Below are positions 43,720 through 53,695 of a stretch of DNA of 64,000 bases, piece after piece; position 1 is the stretch's first letter, and each line of letters begins with the position of its first letter. Under the pieces are notes generated by a model. That model searched no databases. It was given only the letters and a program-made list of their open reading frames with translations, and had not been told where the DNA came from. Source of the DNA: Modestobacter marinus (GTDB lineage Bacteria > Actinomycetota > Actinomycetes > Mycobacteriales > Geodermatophilaceae). The translations under genes and the position numbers were made by a program. The stretch covers positions 186,001 to 250,000 of the forward strand of contig NZ_JABGCH010000003.1 in assembly GCF_019799945.1 (NCBI RefSeq). The letters are read 5' to 3'.

Positions 43720-45188
43720 CGCAGCGGTCCTCCCCCGGCCGTCCCCACCTGGTCGGGCTCGTCCCGCTCCTCCGGCGCGGCGAGCGCGGCGAGCACCTCC
43801 GGTCCCACCATCGAGACGTCCCCGGCGCCCATAGTGACCACCACGTCCCCGGGGCGGGCCCGCGCCGCGAGGGCCGGCGCGGCGGCCGACCAGGAGGGCT
43901 CGAACGCCACCTGCGCGGCCGGCAGCGGCACCGCGTCGGCCACCAGGGCGCCGGTGACACCGGGCACCGGGTCCTCGCGGGCGCCGTAGACCTCCATGAC
44001 CACGACCTCGTCCGCCAGCCCGAGGGCCTGGCCGAAGCCGACGGCGAACTCCGCGGTCCGGCTGTAGAGGTGCGGCTGGAAGAGCACCAGCAGCCGGCCG
44101 GACCCGGTGACCGCCCGGGCCGCGCGCAGCTGCGCGGCGACCTCGGTCGGGTGGTGGGCGTAGTCGTCGTACACGCGCACCCCGGCGACGGTGCCCTTGA
44201 GCTCGAAGCGCCGGTGCACGCCCCCGAACCGGCCCAGCCCGGCGATCAGGTCCGCGGCCGGCAGGCCCAGCTCGATGCCGGCGAGCAGGGCCGCCGCGCT
44301 GTTCAGGGCCATGTGCTCGCCGGGCAGCCGGATGTGCACGGCACCGAGGTCCCGGCCGTCGAGCACCGCCCGGTAACGGGTGCCGTCCGGCCCGACGCGC
44401 AGGTCCAGCAGCCGCAGGTCCGCGGACTCCGCGGTGCCGTAGGTGCGCACCGGGGCGGGGGTGCCGGCGGTGGCCAGCCGGGCGGCGCCCGGGTCGTCGA
44501 CGCACAGCACCAGGAAGCCCTCGGCGGGCAGCGCACGGACGAAGGTGTCGAAGGCCGCCTCGACCGCGGCCAGGTCGCCGTAGTTGTCCAGGTGGTCGGC
44601 CTCGACGTTGGTGACGATCGCGGCGTGCGGGGCCAGGAGCAGGAACGAGCGGTCGCTCTCGTCGGCCTCGGCGACGAAGACGTCACCCTCCCCGGCGTGC
44701 GCGTTGGAGCCGGACTCGTTGAGCGTGCCGCCGATCGCGAACGACGGGTCGGCGCCGCAGGCCTGCACCGCGACCGTGAGCATCGAGGTGGTCGAGGTCT
44801 TGCCGTGCGTGCCGGCGACCGCGACGCTCCGCCGGCCGGCCATGACCGAGGCCAGCGCGACCGCGCGCGGCAGCACCCGCAGGCCCCGCTCGCGGGCGGT
44901 GGCGAGCTCGGGGTTCTCCGGTCGGATGGCGGTGGAGACCACCACCGTGTCGGCGTCCCCGAGGTGACCGGCCTCGTGGCCGACCTCGACCCGGGCACCC
45001 AGCGCGGCCAGCGCGCGCAGCGCCGGGGAGTCCCGCCGGTCGGTGCCCGACACCCGCAGCCCGCGGGCCAGCATGATCCGGGCGATGCCGCTCATCCCGG
45101 CGCCGCCGATCCCGACGAAGTGCACCGCGCCCAGGGAGTCCAGGGCCGGGATGGGGTCCCGCCACGCGGCGACGTCGGCCGCAGTCAC
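43716..45188 (-). CDS. murC: UDP-N-acetylmuramate--L-alanine ligase
   Basis: Adds L-Ala to UDP-MurNAc with ATP, the first peptide step of peptidoglycan. The 490-residue Mur ligase shows [16 protein letters not shown] (UDP-binding), [13 protein letters not shown] (ATP loop), [30 protein letters not shown] and [10 protein letters not shown]. The GTG start overlaps the murG stop by four bases. The longer reading upstream is murG out of frame. Confidence 0.97.
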   Translation of the reverse strand: MTAADVAAWRDPIPALDSLGAVHFVGIGGAGMSGIARIMLARGLRVSGTDRRDSPALRALAALGARVEVGHEAGHLGDADTVVVSTAIRPENPELATARERGLRVLPRAVALASVMAGRRSVAVAGTHGKTSTTSMLTVAVQACGADPSFAIGGTLNESGSNAHAGEGDVFVAEADESDRSFLLLAPHAAIVTNVEADHLDNYGDLAAVEAAFDTFVRALPAEGFLVLCVDDPGAARLATAGTPAPVRTYGTAESADLRLLDLRVGPDGTRYRAVLDGRDLGAVHIRLPGEHMALNSAAALLAGIELGLPAADLIAGLGRFGGVHRRFELKGTVAGVRVYDDYAHHPTEVAAQLRAARAVTGSGRLLVLFQPHLYSRTAEFAVGFGQALGLADEVVVMEVYGAREDPVPGVTGALVADAVPLPAAQVAFEPSWSAAAPALAARARPGDVVVTMGAGDVSMVGPEVLAALAAPEERDEPDQVGTAGGGPLR

Positions 45189-46366
45189 CGGGCCACCTCC
45201 AGCACCATGTCGGCCAGCTTCTCGTCCGCGTCGCGCGCGCCGGCCGCGGCCGCGTGCGCGGCCAGGTCCGACAGCCGCTGCGGGTCGGTGAGCAGCGGGA
45301 CGACCTCCCGTTCGATCCACGACGGCGACAGGTCGGCGTCGGCGACCAGCAGCCCTCCCCCGGCCTCGACCACGGGCAGGGCGTTGAGCCGCTGCTCGCC
45401 GTTGCCGATCGGCAGCGGCACGAACACGGCCGGCAGCCCGACCGCGGACAGCTCCGCGACGGTCACCGCCCCGGACCGGCACAGCGCCAGGTCCGCGGCC
45501 GCGTAGGCGAGGTCCATCCGTTCCAGGTAGTCGACCACCACGTAGGGCGCGGCACCGGCCGGCCGGGCCGGGACGGTGACGTCGGTATTCTTCGGGCCCC
45601 GGGCGTGCAGCACCTGGATGCCCGCCGCGGTCAGCGCGTCGGCGGCGGCGGTCGCGGCCCGGTTGAGCGAGGCCGCGCCCTGCGAGCCGCCGAAGACCAG
45701 CAGCGTGGGCCGGTCGCCGTCCAGACCGAAGTGCGCCCGCGCCTCGGCGCGCCGGGCGGCGCGGTCCAGCCCGGAGATCGCCGTCCGCAGCGGCATGCCG
45801 ACGTGCTCACCGCGGTGCAGCGGCGTGCCGGGGACGGTCACCGCCACCCGGGCGGCCAGCCGGGCGCCGATCCGGTTGGCCAGCCCCGGCAGCGCGTTCT
45901 GCTCGTGCACCACCACCGGGATGCCGGCCCGCCGCGCGGCCAGGTAGGCCGGCAGCGCGACGTAGCCGCCGAAACCGACGACGACGTCGGCGCCCAGCTC
46001 GGTCAGCAGGTCGCGGGTCTCGGTGACGGCGCGGCGGACCCGGCCGGGCACCCGGAGCAGGTCGGGGGTCGGCCGGCGCGGCAGCGGGACCGGCGGGATC
46101 AGCCGCAGGTCGTACCCGCGGGCGGGCACCAGCCGGGTCTCCATGCCCCGCGAGGTGCCCAGGCACGTGACGCGGGGAGCGCCGGCCGGACCGGTGGCCC
46201 GGCGGGTCAGCGCGTCGGCCAGCGCGAGCATGGGCTCGATGTGGCCGCCGGTGCCGCCGCCGGCGAGCACGACGGACGGCGGACGTGGAACGGGGGCGGT
46301 GGAGGGCGCGCCGGTGGCCGGCTCAGCCGCTCCGGGGGTGCCCGGCGCGGGCTGGGGGGAGGTCAC
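45185..46366 (-). CDS. murG: Lipid II synthase MurG
   Basis: Transfers GlcNAc from UDP-GlcNAc to lipid I at the inner membrane face. The 393-residue GT28 enzyme has a 27-residue Pro/Ala-rich extension, then [22 protein letters not shown] (the first G-loop), [40 protein letters not shown] and the donor-binding [24 protein letters not shown]. It overlaps ftsW by four bases upstream and murC downstream, so translation of the three is coupled. Confidence 0.97.
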   Translation of the reverse strand: MTSPQPAPGTPGAAEPATGAPSTAPVPRPPSVVLAGGGTGGHIEPMLALADALTRRATGPAGAPRVTCLGTSRGMETRLVPARGYDLRLIPPVPLPRRPTPDLLRVPGRVRRAVTETRDLLTELGADVVVGFGGYVALPAYLAARRAGIPVVVHEQNALPGLANRIGARLAARVAVTVPGTPLHRGEHVGMPLRTAISGLDRAARRAEARAHFGLDGDRPTLLVFGGSQGAASLNRAATAAADALTAAGIQVLHARGPKNTDVTVPARPAGAAPYVVVDYLERMDLAYAAADLALCRSGAVTVAELSAVGLPAVFVPLPIGNGEQRLNALPVVEAGGGLLVADADLSPSWIEREVVPLLTDPQRLSDLAAHAAAAGARDADEKLADMVLEVAR

Positions 46367-48066
46367 TGCGGGCGTCCTGGCCGTTCCGTTCGGGGAAGGT
46401 GGGACCGCGGCGCCGTCCGGACCCGGGCACCGGGCGGCTCTCCGGCGCCCGCGGGGCGGCGGACCGGAGCCGACCCGGCAGCGGGGCTGCGCCGGGGGTG
46501 GTCGGTCGAGCGGTCACCGGCGCTGGGCCGGCCACGGACAGTCTGCCGCTGACTCCCGGGTCGGCGCTCGTCCGGGGTCGGCGCCCACCGCCCGTCCGCG
46601 GCGTCCCGCCGGTCGCCGCCGAGCCGCGCGACCGTGTTCGGCCTGCGGGCCGGGCTCCCGTCGGCGCGCCGCTGCGGCGTGGGCTCGAGGTCGACGCGGA
46701 TGCGGCCGGGAGCCCGGGTGACGGTCCGGGCGGAGGCTCGCGCCCGCGTCCGGGGCGCGGCCTCCCGCGTGCTGGACCGGCGACGGCGGGACGGGACCGG
46801 CTCCACGGACGCCGTGGGCACCGGCAGCAGCAGGCGCAGCAGCGGGTTGCGCTGCTGGGCGCGCTGGTGGGCGATCGCCGCGGGCTCCGCCCGGGCGAAC
46901 CGGGCGAGCAGGCCGACGATGAACAGGGTGAGGACCAGCGACGTCCCGCCGGCGGAGATCAGCGGCAGCTGGACGCCGGTCACCGGGAGCAGGCCGACGA
47001 CGTAGCCCATGTTCATCGTCGCCTGGCCGATCAGCCAGACGGTGATCGCGACGCTGGCCAGCTGGATGAACCGGTCGGTGGCGCGCCGGGCGATCCGGAA
47101 CCCGGCGTAGGTGAGGATCGCGTAGAGGACGACGACCACCAGGCAGCCGAGGAAGCCCAGCTCCTCGCCGATGATCGCGAAGATGTAGTCGGACTCCGCG
47201 TGCGGGAGCAGGTTCCACTTCATCGCGCTGTTGCCCAGGCCCACGCCCCAGAACCCGCCGGTGGCCAGGGCGTACAGGCCGTGGCAGGCCTGGTACCCGC
47301 CGTCGGCGGCGTCGGAGCAGGGGTCGATGAACGAGGTCAACCGCGCCATCCGGTAGGGGGCCACCGCGACCATCAGCCAGACCAGGCCGGCGACCCCGAG
47401 GACGCCCCAGCCGACGTACCGCCAGCCGATCCCGCCGGCCCACATCAGCCCGGCGACCACCAGGCCCAGGCTGACCACCGCGCCCATGTCCGGCTCGGCC
47501 AGCAGCAGCAGCGACATCAGGACGAAGACCGGGAGGACCGGCACGAGCAGCGACTGCGTCGTCAGGTACTTCTCGCGCAGGGCGATGACGTGCGCACCCC
47601 ACAGTGCGAACACCAGCTTGCCCAGCTCGGAGGGCTGGAAGTTGGTGACGCCCAGGTCGAACCAGGCGCGCGAGCCGTTGAGCTTGATGCCGAGACCGGG
47701 CACCAGCACGAGCACCAGCAGGAGGAAGACGACGAGCATCGCCCGGCCCGACCACTGGCGGATCCGGCTGACCGGCAGCCGCATGGCGGCGACCATGCCG
47801 ACCACGCCGATGGCCGCGAAGACGATCTGCCGGACGCCGGGCAGCCAGGCCGGCTGGTCGTCGAGGGCCGCCTCGATGGAGGAGGCGGAGAAGACCATCA
47901 CCAGGCCGACGACCAGCAGCATGCCGGCCGACCCGAGGACCAGGTGGGAGCTGGTCATCGGCCCGTCGAGCCAGGCGGGCACCTGCAGCCCGCCACGGGT
48001 CCGGGGGGCGCGCGGCGGACCGGGCTGCTCCCGGGCCCCGGTGCGCTCCCGGGTGCTGGTGCTCAC
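46363..48066 (-). CDS. ftsW: FtsW peptidoglycan glycosyltransferase with long C-terminal tail
   Basis: The septal SEDS-family glycosyltransferase that polymerises lipid II, with FtsI as partner. The 567-residue protein has ten transmembrane helices in residues about 35-395, with [24 protein letters not shown], the catalytic-Asp region [13 protein letters not shown], and [17 protein letters not shown]. The last 165 residues are a basic Arg/Pro/Ser-rich cytoplasmic tail, much longer than in most bacteria; in mycobacteria the FtsW tail contacts FtsZ. The GTG start lies seven bases after the murD stop. Confidence 0.95.
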   Translation of the reverse strand: MSTSTRERTGAREQPGPPRAPRTRGGLQVPAWLDGPMTSSHLVLGSAGMLLVVGLVMVFSASSIEAALDDQPAWLPGVRQIVFAAIGVVGMVAAMRLPVSRIRQWSGRAMLVVFLLLVLVLVPGLGIKLNGSRAWFDLGVTNFQPSELGKLVFALWGAHVIALREKYLTTQSLLVPVLPVFVLMSLLLLAEPDMGAVVSLGLVVAGLMWAGGIGWRYVGWGVLGVAGLVWLMVAVAPYRMARLTSFIDPCSDAADGGYQACHGLYALATGGFWGVGLGNSAMKWNLLPHAESDYIFAIIGEELGFLGCLVVVVLYAILTYAGFRIARRATDRFIQLASVAITVWLIGQATMNMGYVVGLLPVTGVQLPLISAGGTSLVLTLFIVGLLARFARAEPAAIAHQRAQQRNPLLRLLLPVPTASVEPVPSRRRRSSTREAAPRTRARASARTVTRAPGRIRVDLEPTPQRRADGSPARRPNTVARLGGDRRDAADGRWAPTPDERRPGSQRQTVRGRPSAGDRSTDHPRRSPAAGSAPVRRPAGAGEPPGARVRTAPRSHLPRTERPGRPQ

Positions 48067-48073
48067 CGCCCGG

Positions 48074-49489
48074 TCACCCGAGCGCGCGCACGGCGTCGGC
48101 GAACGCGCGGCCCCGGTGGGCGTAGTCTCGGAAGACGTCCATGGAGGCGGCCGCGGGGGCCAGCAGCACCGTGTCACCCGGGCGGGCCAGCCGCCGGGCC
48201 GCCGTCACCACCTCGCTCATCACACGGTCCCCGTCCGTCACCACGGCCCCATGGTCACCGCTGGGGACCACGATCCGTGGGACCGCCGGGGCGTGTCGCG
48301 CCAGTGATCGGGCCAGCTCCTCCCGGTCGCGGCCCAGCAGGACGACCCCGGCCAGCCGCGCCGCCACCGCGGTGACCAGCGGCTCGACGTCCGCGCCCTT
48401 GAGCAGGCCGCCGGCGATCCACACCACCCGCGGGTACGCGGCCAGCGACGCGGCGGCCGCGTGCGGGTTGGTCGCCTTGCTGTCGTCGACGTAGTCGACG
48501 CCGTCGACGGTGCCGATCAGCACGTTGCGGTGCGGGCCACCGCGGAACCCGGCCAGCCCCCGGCCGATCGCGTCCGCGCCGACCCCGGCCACCCGGCCGA
48601 GCGCCGCCGCGGCCAGCGCGTTCACCGTGTTGTGCGGACCCCGCACCTGGAGGGCGCCGAGCTCCACGAGGACCTCGCCGGCGGGCTCGGCGCTGAAGGC
48701 CCGGTCGACCAGCGCGCCGGCGCGCACGCCCAGCTGTCCGCTGCAGGGCTCCTGGAGGGTCACGGTGACCGGGTGCCGGTGCCGGGCCACCAGCTCGGAG
48801 GCGACCGGGTCACCGGCATCGGCCACCGCGACGGGCGCCCGGCGCAGCACCCGGGCCTTGGCGTCCCGGTACGCGGCGAAGCTGCCGTGCCAGTCGACGT
48901 GGTCGTCGGCGACGTTGAGCACGCAGGCCCCGGCCGGCGCGATGGACGACGACCAGTGCAGCTGGAAGCTGGACAGCTCCACCGCGAGCGCGTCGAAGCT
49001 CGGCCTCCCGTCGGCGTCCCGCGCGGTGACCACCTCGATCAGCGGGCGTCCGACGTTGCCCGCGGCCACCGCTCGCCGTCCCCCGGCCTGCAGGACCGCC
49101 TCGAGCATGGTCACGGTCGTGGTCTTGCCGTTGGTGCCGGTGACCGCGTACCAGGGGGCGGGCTCGCCGCCCTCGGGGGCGAGCCGCAGCCGCCAGGCCA
49201 GCTCCGGCTCGCCCACCACCTCCAGCCCCTGCCCGGCGGCGGCCAGCAGCAGGGGGTGGTCCGGCCGCCAGCCCGGGGAGGTGACCACCAGGTCGACGTC
49301 GTCGGGCGGGGTGGCCAGCGCACCGAGCCACCGGGCGCCGGCCCCGACCAGCTCCGCCACGGCGGCGGGCTCGGCGGCGTCGGTGAGGGTGACGTCGTGC
49401 CCGCGGGCGAGCAGCACCCGCGCGGCCGCCACGCCGGACACCCCGAGGCCGGCGACCAGGACCCGCTGCGGAACGTCCTCTCCGGTCAT
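48074..49489 (-). CDS. murD: UDP-N-acetylmuramoylalanine--D-glutamate ligase
   Basis: Adds D-Glu to UDP-MurNAc-L-Ala. The 471-residue Mur ligase has an N-terminal UDP-binding fold (RVLVAGLGVSGVAAARVLL), VTSPGWRPDHPLL, the ATP loop VTGTNGKTTTVTMLEAVLQ, ELSSFQL, NVADDHVDWHGS and DDSKATNPHAAAASLA. The ATG start is five bases after the mraY stop; the extended reading upstream is mraY out of frame. Confidence 0.97.
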   Translation of the reverse strand: MTGEDVPQRVLVAGLGVSGVAAARVLLARGHDVTLTDAAEPAAVAELVGAGARWLGALATPPDDVDLVVTSPGWRPDHPLLLAAAGQGLEVVGEPELAWRLRLAPEGGEPAPWYAVTGTNGKTTTVTMLEAVLQAGGRRAVAAGNVGRPLIEVVTARDADGRPSFDALAVELSSFQLHWSSSIAPAGACVLNVADDHVDWHGSFAAYRDAKARVLRRAPVAVADAGDPVASELVARHRHPVTVTLQEPCSGQLGVRAGALVDRAFSAEPAGEVLVELGALQVRGPHNTVNALAAAALGRVAGVGADAIGRGLAGFRGGPHRNVLIGTVDGVDYVDDSKATNPHAAAASLAAYPRVVWIAGGLLKGADVEPLVTAVAARLAGVVLLGRDREELARSLARHAPAVPRIVVPSGDHGAVVTDGDRVMSEVVTAARRLARPGDTVLLAPAAASMDVFRDYAHRGRAFADAVRALG

Positions 49490-49494
49490 CGGGC

Positions 49495-50571
49495 TCAGAG
49501 CCCCGAGAAGGACAGCCAGTCGGCGTAGAACAGCCCGAGCCCGAAGGCGACCGCCATCCCGGTGACCAGCCAGAAGCGCACGATGACCGTGTTCTCCGCC
49601 CACCCGGCCAGCTCGAAGTGGTGGTGCAGCGGCGCCATCCGGAACACCCGCCGCCGGGTGGCCCGGAAGAAGCCCACCTGGATGACCACCGAGAGGGTGA
49701 CCGCGACGAACAGCCCGCCGAGGACGACGAGCAGCAGCTCGGTGCGGGTGACGATCGCCAGGCCGGACATCAGACCCCCGAGGGCGAGCGAACCGGTGTC
49801 GCCCATGAAGATGCGCGCCGGCGAGGTGTTCCACCAGAGGAATCCGAGACAGGCCCCCATCGCGGCGGCGGCGACCAGGGTGACGTCCAGCGGGTCGCGC
49901 ACGGTGTAGCAGCCGTCGACCAGCGCGGTGGCGCAGTCGTGGCCGAACTGCCAGAACGAGATGATCACGTAGGAGCCGAACACCATCGCCGAGCAGCCGG
50001 CGGCCAGGCCGTCAAGCCCGTCGGTGAGGTTCACCGCGTTGGAGAAGCCGGCGATGAAGAGGTAGGCGAAAACCACGAAGGCCACCGTCGGCAGGGCGAA
50101 CTGCGTGATGTCGCGGACGAAGGACACCGCGGGCGTGGCCACGGGGGTGCTGCCGTCCTCCTCCAGGACGGCGAACACCGCGAAGGCGAGGCCGACCACC
50201 AGCTGGCCGACCAGCTTCGCGGTCTTGTTCAGCCCGAGGCTGCGCCGGTAGCGGATCTTGAGGTAGTCGTCGAGGAAGCCGACGGTGCCCAGGCCGATGA
50301 GCAGCAGGAGCAGCAGCAGCCCGGTCTTGGTGACCCCCCGCCCCTCCTGGTCGATGAGGAAGAGGTGCGCGATGAGGTAGCCGCCGACCGTGGCCAGCAC
50401 CATGACCGTGCCGCCCATGGTGGGCGTGCCCTTCTTGGCCAGGTGCGTCTCGGGGCCGTCGTCCCGGATCTCCTGCCCGAACCCGTGCCGGCGGAACGCC
50501 TTGATCGCCAGCGGGGTCAGCAGGATGGAGATCGCCAGGCCGAACGCGGCCGCGATGAGGACCGACTTCAC
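49495..50571 (-). CDS. mraY: Phospho-N-acetylmuramoyl-pentapeptide transferase MraY
   Basis: Makes lipid I by moving phospho-MurNAc-pentapeptide to undecaprenyl phosphate. The 358-residue protein has ten transmembrane helices with the MraY motifs KKGTPTMGGTVMVLATVGG, GFLDDYLKIRYRRSLGL (Mg-binding Asp pair), NLTDGLDGLAAGCSAM, FMGDTGSLALGG and RRRVFRMAPLHHHFELAGW (the HHH motif). The start GTG overlaps the murF stop by four bases. Confidence 0.98.
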   Translation of the reverse strand: MKSVLIAAAFGLAISILLTPLAIKAFRRHGFGQEIRDDGPETHLAKKGTPTMGGTVMVLATVGGYLIAHLFLIDQEGRGVTKTGLLLLLLLIGLGTVGFLDDYLKIRYRRSLGLNKTAKLVGQLVVGLAFAVFAVLEEDGSTPVATPAVSFVRDITQFALPTVAFVVFAYLFIAGFSNAVNLTDGLDGLAAGCSAMVFGSYVIISFWQFGHDCATALVDGCYTVRDPLDVTLVAAAAMGACLGFLWWNTSPARIFMGDTGSLALGGLMSGLAIVTRTELLLVVLGGLFVAVTLSVVIQVGFFRATRRRVFRMAPLHHHFELAGWAENTVIVRFWLVTGMAVAFGLGLFYADWLSFSGL

Positions 50572-51989
50572 GAGGCGGCCCCGTCGGCGAGGAGGGCGGC
50601 GGCCAGCTGCTCGAGCCCGTAGGCACGCGAGGCCTTCACCAGGACGACGTCCCCCGGCCGCAGCTCTCCCGCCAGCAGCGCGCGGGCCGCCTCCCGGTCC
50701 GGCACGTGCACGACGCTGTCCAGCGGTCCGTCCTCCTGCTCTCCCCCGCTCCTCGCCGACCGTTCGGCGAGGGCTCCGGTGTGGACTGCGACGGCGTCCG
50801 GCCCGACCGACACGACCACGTCGATGCCGGCCCGCACGACGTCCCGGCCCAGCCGCGCGTGCTCGGCGTCAGCGCCGGGGCCCAGCTCCCCCATCGCGCC
50901 CAGCACGGCGATCCGCCGCCGGGCGGGCAGGCGGACCAGCGCGGCCAGGGCGGCGCGCATCGACTCCGGGTTGGCGTTGTAGGCGTCGTTGACCACGGTG
51001 ACGCCGTCGGCGCGGCGGTCGACCTCCATCCGCCAGCGGCTGCGCGAGCCGGCCGCTGACAGCGCCGCGGCGACGGCGGCGGGCGTCATGCCGGCGGCCA
51101 GCGCGGCCGCGGCCGCGGACAGCGCGTTGGGCACCTGGTGGGCGCCCACGACCCGCAGGGCCACCCGGTGCGCCGCCCCGCCGGCCAGCAGGCTGAACCG
51201 GGCGCGGGCCTGCTCGTCGAACCCGACGTCGACCGCGCGCACGTCGGCGGCGGCGTCGACGCCGGTGGTGACCACGCGGGCGGCGGTGCGCGGCGCCATG
51301 CCGGCCACCCGCGGGTCGTCGGCGTTGAGCACCGCGGTGCCCCCGGCCGGCAGCGCCTCCACCAGCTCGCCCTTGCTGGTGGCGATCACCTCGGCGCTGC
51401 CGAACTCGCCCAGGTGCGCCGAGCCCACGTTGAGGACCACCCCGATCAGCGGCCGGGCCACCCGGCACAGCCGGGCGATGTGCCCCGGACCGCGGGAGCC
51501 CATCTCCAGCACCAGGTACCGGGTCCGCTCGTCGGCGGACAGCACGGTCAGCGGCAGACCGATGTCGTTGTTGAACGAGCCCTGCGGGCTCACCGTCGAA
51601 CCCGTCGCGGCGAGCACCTGGCCGAGCAGGTCCTTGGTGGAGGTCTTGCCCGAGGACCCGGTGATGCCGACGGTCACCAGGCCACCGCCGACCAGCCGGC
51701 GGTGCACCTCCGCGGCGAGCCGGCCCAGGGCGGCCACCGGGTCGGCCACGACGACGCAGGGCAGCGCCGGGTCCGGCCGGGTGGTCAGCGCGCCGACGGC
51801 GCCGGCCGCCGCGGCGGCCGGGACGAAGTCGGCACCGTCGACCCGCTCCCCCGGGAGTGCGACGAACAGGTCGCCGGCGGCGAGCAGCCGGGTGTCGACG
51901 ACGACCGCCCCGGTCACCACCGTCGCGCCGTCGCCGGCGAGCTCCCCGTCGACCGCGGCCGCGACCTCGGTGAGGGTCAGGGCGATCAC
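50568..51989 (-). CDS. murF: UDP-N-acetylmuramoyl-tripeptide--D-alanyl-D-alanine ligase
   Basis: Adds D-Ala-D-Ala to complete the pentapeptide. The 473-residue Mur ligase shows DTRLLAAGDLFVALPGERVDG, the ATP loop GITGSSGKTSTKDLLGQVL, GSFNNDIGLPLTVL, VLEMGSRGPGHI, NVGSAHLGEFGS and VNDAYNANPESM. The GTG is preceded by a perfect AGGAGG six bases away. The 73-bp gap to murE contains no gene. The final third has an Arg/Glu-rich insertion (SARSGGEQEDG). Confidence 0.97.
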   Translation of the reverse strand: MIALTLTEVAAAVDGELAGDGATVVTGAVVVDTRLLAAGDLFVALPGERVDGADFVPAAAAAGAVGALTTRPDPALPCVVVADPVAALGRLAAEVHRRLVGGGLVTVGITGSSGKTSTKDLLGQVLAATGSTVSPQGSFNNDIGLPLTVLSADERTRYLVLEMGSRGPGHIARLCRVARPLIGVVLNVGSAHLGEFGSAEVIATSKGELVEALPAGGTAVLNADDPRVAGMAPRTAARVVTTGVDAAADVRAVDVGFDEQARARFSLLAGGAAHRVALRVVGAHQVPNALSAAAAALAAGMTPAAVAAALSAAGSRSRWRMEVDRRADGVTVVNDAYNANPESMRAALAALVRLPARRRIAVLGAMGELGPGADAEHARLGRDVVRAGIDVVVSVGPDAVAVHTGALAERSARSGGEQEDGPLDSVVHVPDREAARALLAGELRPGDVVLVKASRAYGLEQLAAALLADGAAS

Positions 51990-52062
51990 GCGGCCTCCTC
52001 GTTGGCGCTCGTCGGCCGCGTGCTCGGCGGTGCCGCGCTCATGCGTGCCCTCGCGAGCTCGG

Positions 52063-53619
52063 TCACGTCCCCACCGCCCGGGCGGCGAGGACCTCACGCA
52101 GCACCTCGCGATCGTCGAAGGGCAGCACCTCGCCCCCCACCTCCTGCCCTGTCTCGTGGCCCTTGCCGGCCACGAGCAGGGTGTCACCCGGCCGGGCCAG
52201 GGCGACCGCCGCGGCCAGCGCGGCCCGCCGGTCACCGATCTCCAGCAGCTCGGCCCGCGATCCGGCCGGGACCTGCTGGGCCCCGGCGCGCATCGCCGCC
52301 CGGATCGCCGCCGGGTCCTCCGACCGGGGGTTGTCGTCGGTGATCACCAGCACGTCGCTGCCGGCGGCGGCGGCGGCCCCCATGTCCGGGCGCTTGCCGG
52401 CGTCCCGGTCACCGCCGCAGCCCAGCACCGTGACCAGCCGGCCGCTGGTGGCCGTGCGCAGCGCCGCGAGCGCGGTGCGCACCGCGTCGGGGGTGTGCGC
52501 GTAGTCGACGACGGCGACGAACGGCTGACCGGCGTCGACCGGCTCCATCCGGCCGGGGACGACGGTGTCCGCGATGCCGGCGAGGGCCGCCTCGACCGGC
52601 ACGCCGACCGCGTCGAGCAGGGCGACGGCGAGCACGGCGTTGGCCACGTTGAAGCTGCCGGGCAGGCGCAGCCGGGCCGGCCAGCTCCGCCCCCCGGGGC
52701 CGCGCAGGGTGAACCGCGAGCCGCCGGCGGGCTGGGCGACGACGTCGGTGGCCGACCAGTCGGCCGCGGCCGGGTCGGCGGTGGAGACGGTGACCGTGCC
52801 GGGGCGGACCAGCCGCCGACCGGCGGGGTCGTCGACGTCGACCACCTCGACCGCGGCGCGGCCGTCGAACAGCAGGGCCTTGGCCTGGAAGTAGCTCTCG
52901 ACGTCGCCGTGGAAGTCCAGGTGGTCGCGGGAGAGGTTGGTGAAGCCCGCGGCGGCGAAGCGCACCCCGTTGACCCGGCCCATCACCAGCGCGTGGCTGG
53001 AGACCTCCATGACCACCGCGCGGACCCCGGACTCGACCATGGTGGCCAGCCGGGCGTGCAGGTCGGGCGCCTCCGGGGTGGTGCGCGCGCTGGGCAGGGT
53101 GGTGGTCACCGGGGTGCCGTCGGCGTCCCGGCCCCGGGTGCGGGTCTGCACGGTGCCGATCAGCCCGCTGGGCCGGCCGGCCGCCGCGAAGCCCGCCTCG
53201 ACCAGGTAGCTCGTCGTCGTCTTGCCGTTGGTGCCGGTGATGCCCACGACGGTCAGCTGCTCGCTGGGCCGGCCGTACACCCGCGCGGCCACGGCGCCGA
53301 GCACGCCGCGCGGGTCCTCGACGACGCAGACCGCCAGCCCGGTCGCGCGCGCCTCGGCCTCCCCCGCCGCGTCGGTGAGGACGGCGACGGCGCCCCGGGC
53401 CGCGGCGTCGGCGGCGTACCGGGCGCCGTGGGTGCGCGCTCCCGGCAGCGCGGCGTACAGATCGCCGGGGCGGACGTCGCCGGAGGCGAGGCTGGCGCCG
53501 GTGACCGCGGTGCCCGGGTCGCCCTGCACGGGCGGGCCGACGAGGTCGGCGAGGTCGGCGAGGGGCAGGGGGCGGGTCCCGGAGGGCCGGGGCACCGCCC
53601 CGGACGCGGTCGGGCTCAC
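52063..53619 (-). CDS. murE: UDP-N-acetylmuramoyl-tripeptide synthetase (meso-DAP adding)
   Basis: Adds the third amino acid to UDP-MurNAc-dipeptide. The 518-residue enzyme shows DVRPGDLYAALPGARTHG, the ATP loop VGITGTNGKTTTSYLVEAG, TLPSARTTPEAPDL, MEVSSHALVMGRV, FTNLSRDHLDFHGD and DYAHTPDAV. The DNPRSEDP motif identifies meso-diaminopimelate as substrate, so the wall is of the A1-gamma type. The GTG start lies eight bases after TAGATT, pointing to an internal promoter. Confidence 0.97.
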   Translation of the reverse strand: MSPTASGAVPRPSGTRPLPLADLADLVGPPVQGDPGTAVTGASLASGDVRPGDLYAALPGARTHGARYAADAAARGAVAVLTDAAGEAEARATGLAVCVVEDPRGVLGAVAARVYGRPSEQLTVVGITGTNGKTTTSYLVEAGFAAAGRPSGLIGTVQTRTRGRDADGTPVTTTLPSARTTPEAPDLHARLATMVESGVRAVVMEVSSHALVMGRVNGVRFAAAGFTNLSRDHLDFHGDVESYFQAKALLFDGRAAVEVVDVDDPAGRRLVRPGTVTVSTADPAAADWSATDVVAQPAGGSRFTLRGPGGRSWPARLRLPGSFNVANAVLAVALLDAVGVPVEAALAGIADTVVPGRMEPVDAGQPFVAVVDYAHTPDAVRTALAALRTATSGRLVTVLGCGGDRDAGKRPDMGAAAAAGSDVLVITDDNPRSEDPAAIRAAMRAGAQQVPAGSRAELLEIGDRRAALAAAVALARPGDTLLVAGKGHETGQEVGGEVLPFDDREVLREVLAARAVGT

Positions 53620-53627
53620 GACGCTCC

Positions 53628-53633
53628 AATCTA
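53628..53633 (-). promoter_or_regulatory. murE: Possible internal -10 element before murE (TAGATT)
   Basis: Minus-strand TAGATT lies eight bases before the murE GTG, in the 76-bp gap after ftsI. It suggests transcription of murE onward independent of the mraZ promoter. Confidence 0.45.
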
Positions 53634-53695
53634 CCGGCGGTACCTGCCGGGTCCTCGACTCCTCCGTCCCGCGTGCGCCCCGGCCGGGGCCGTGG

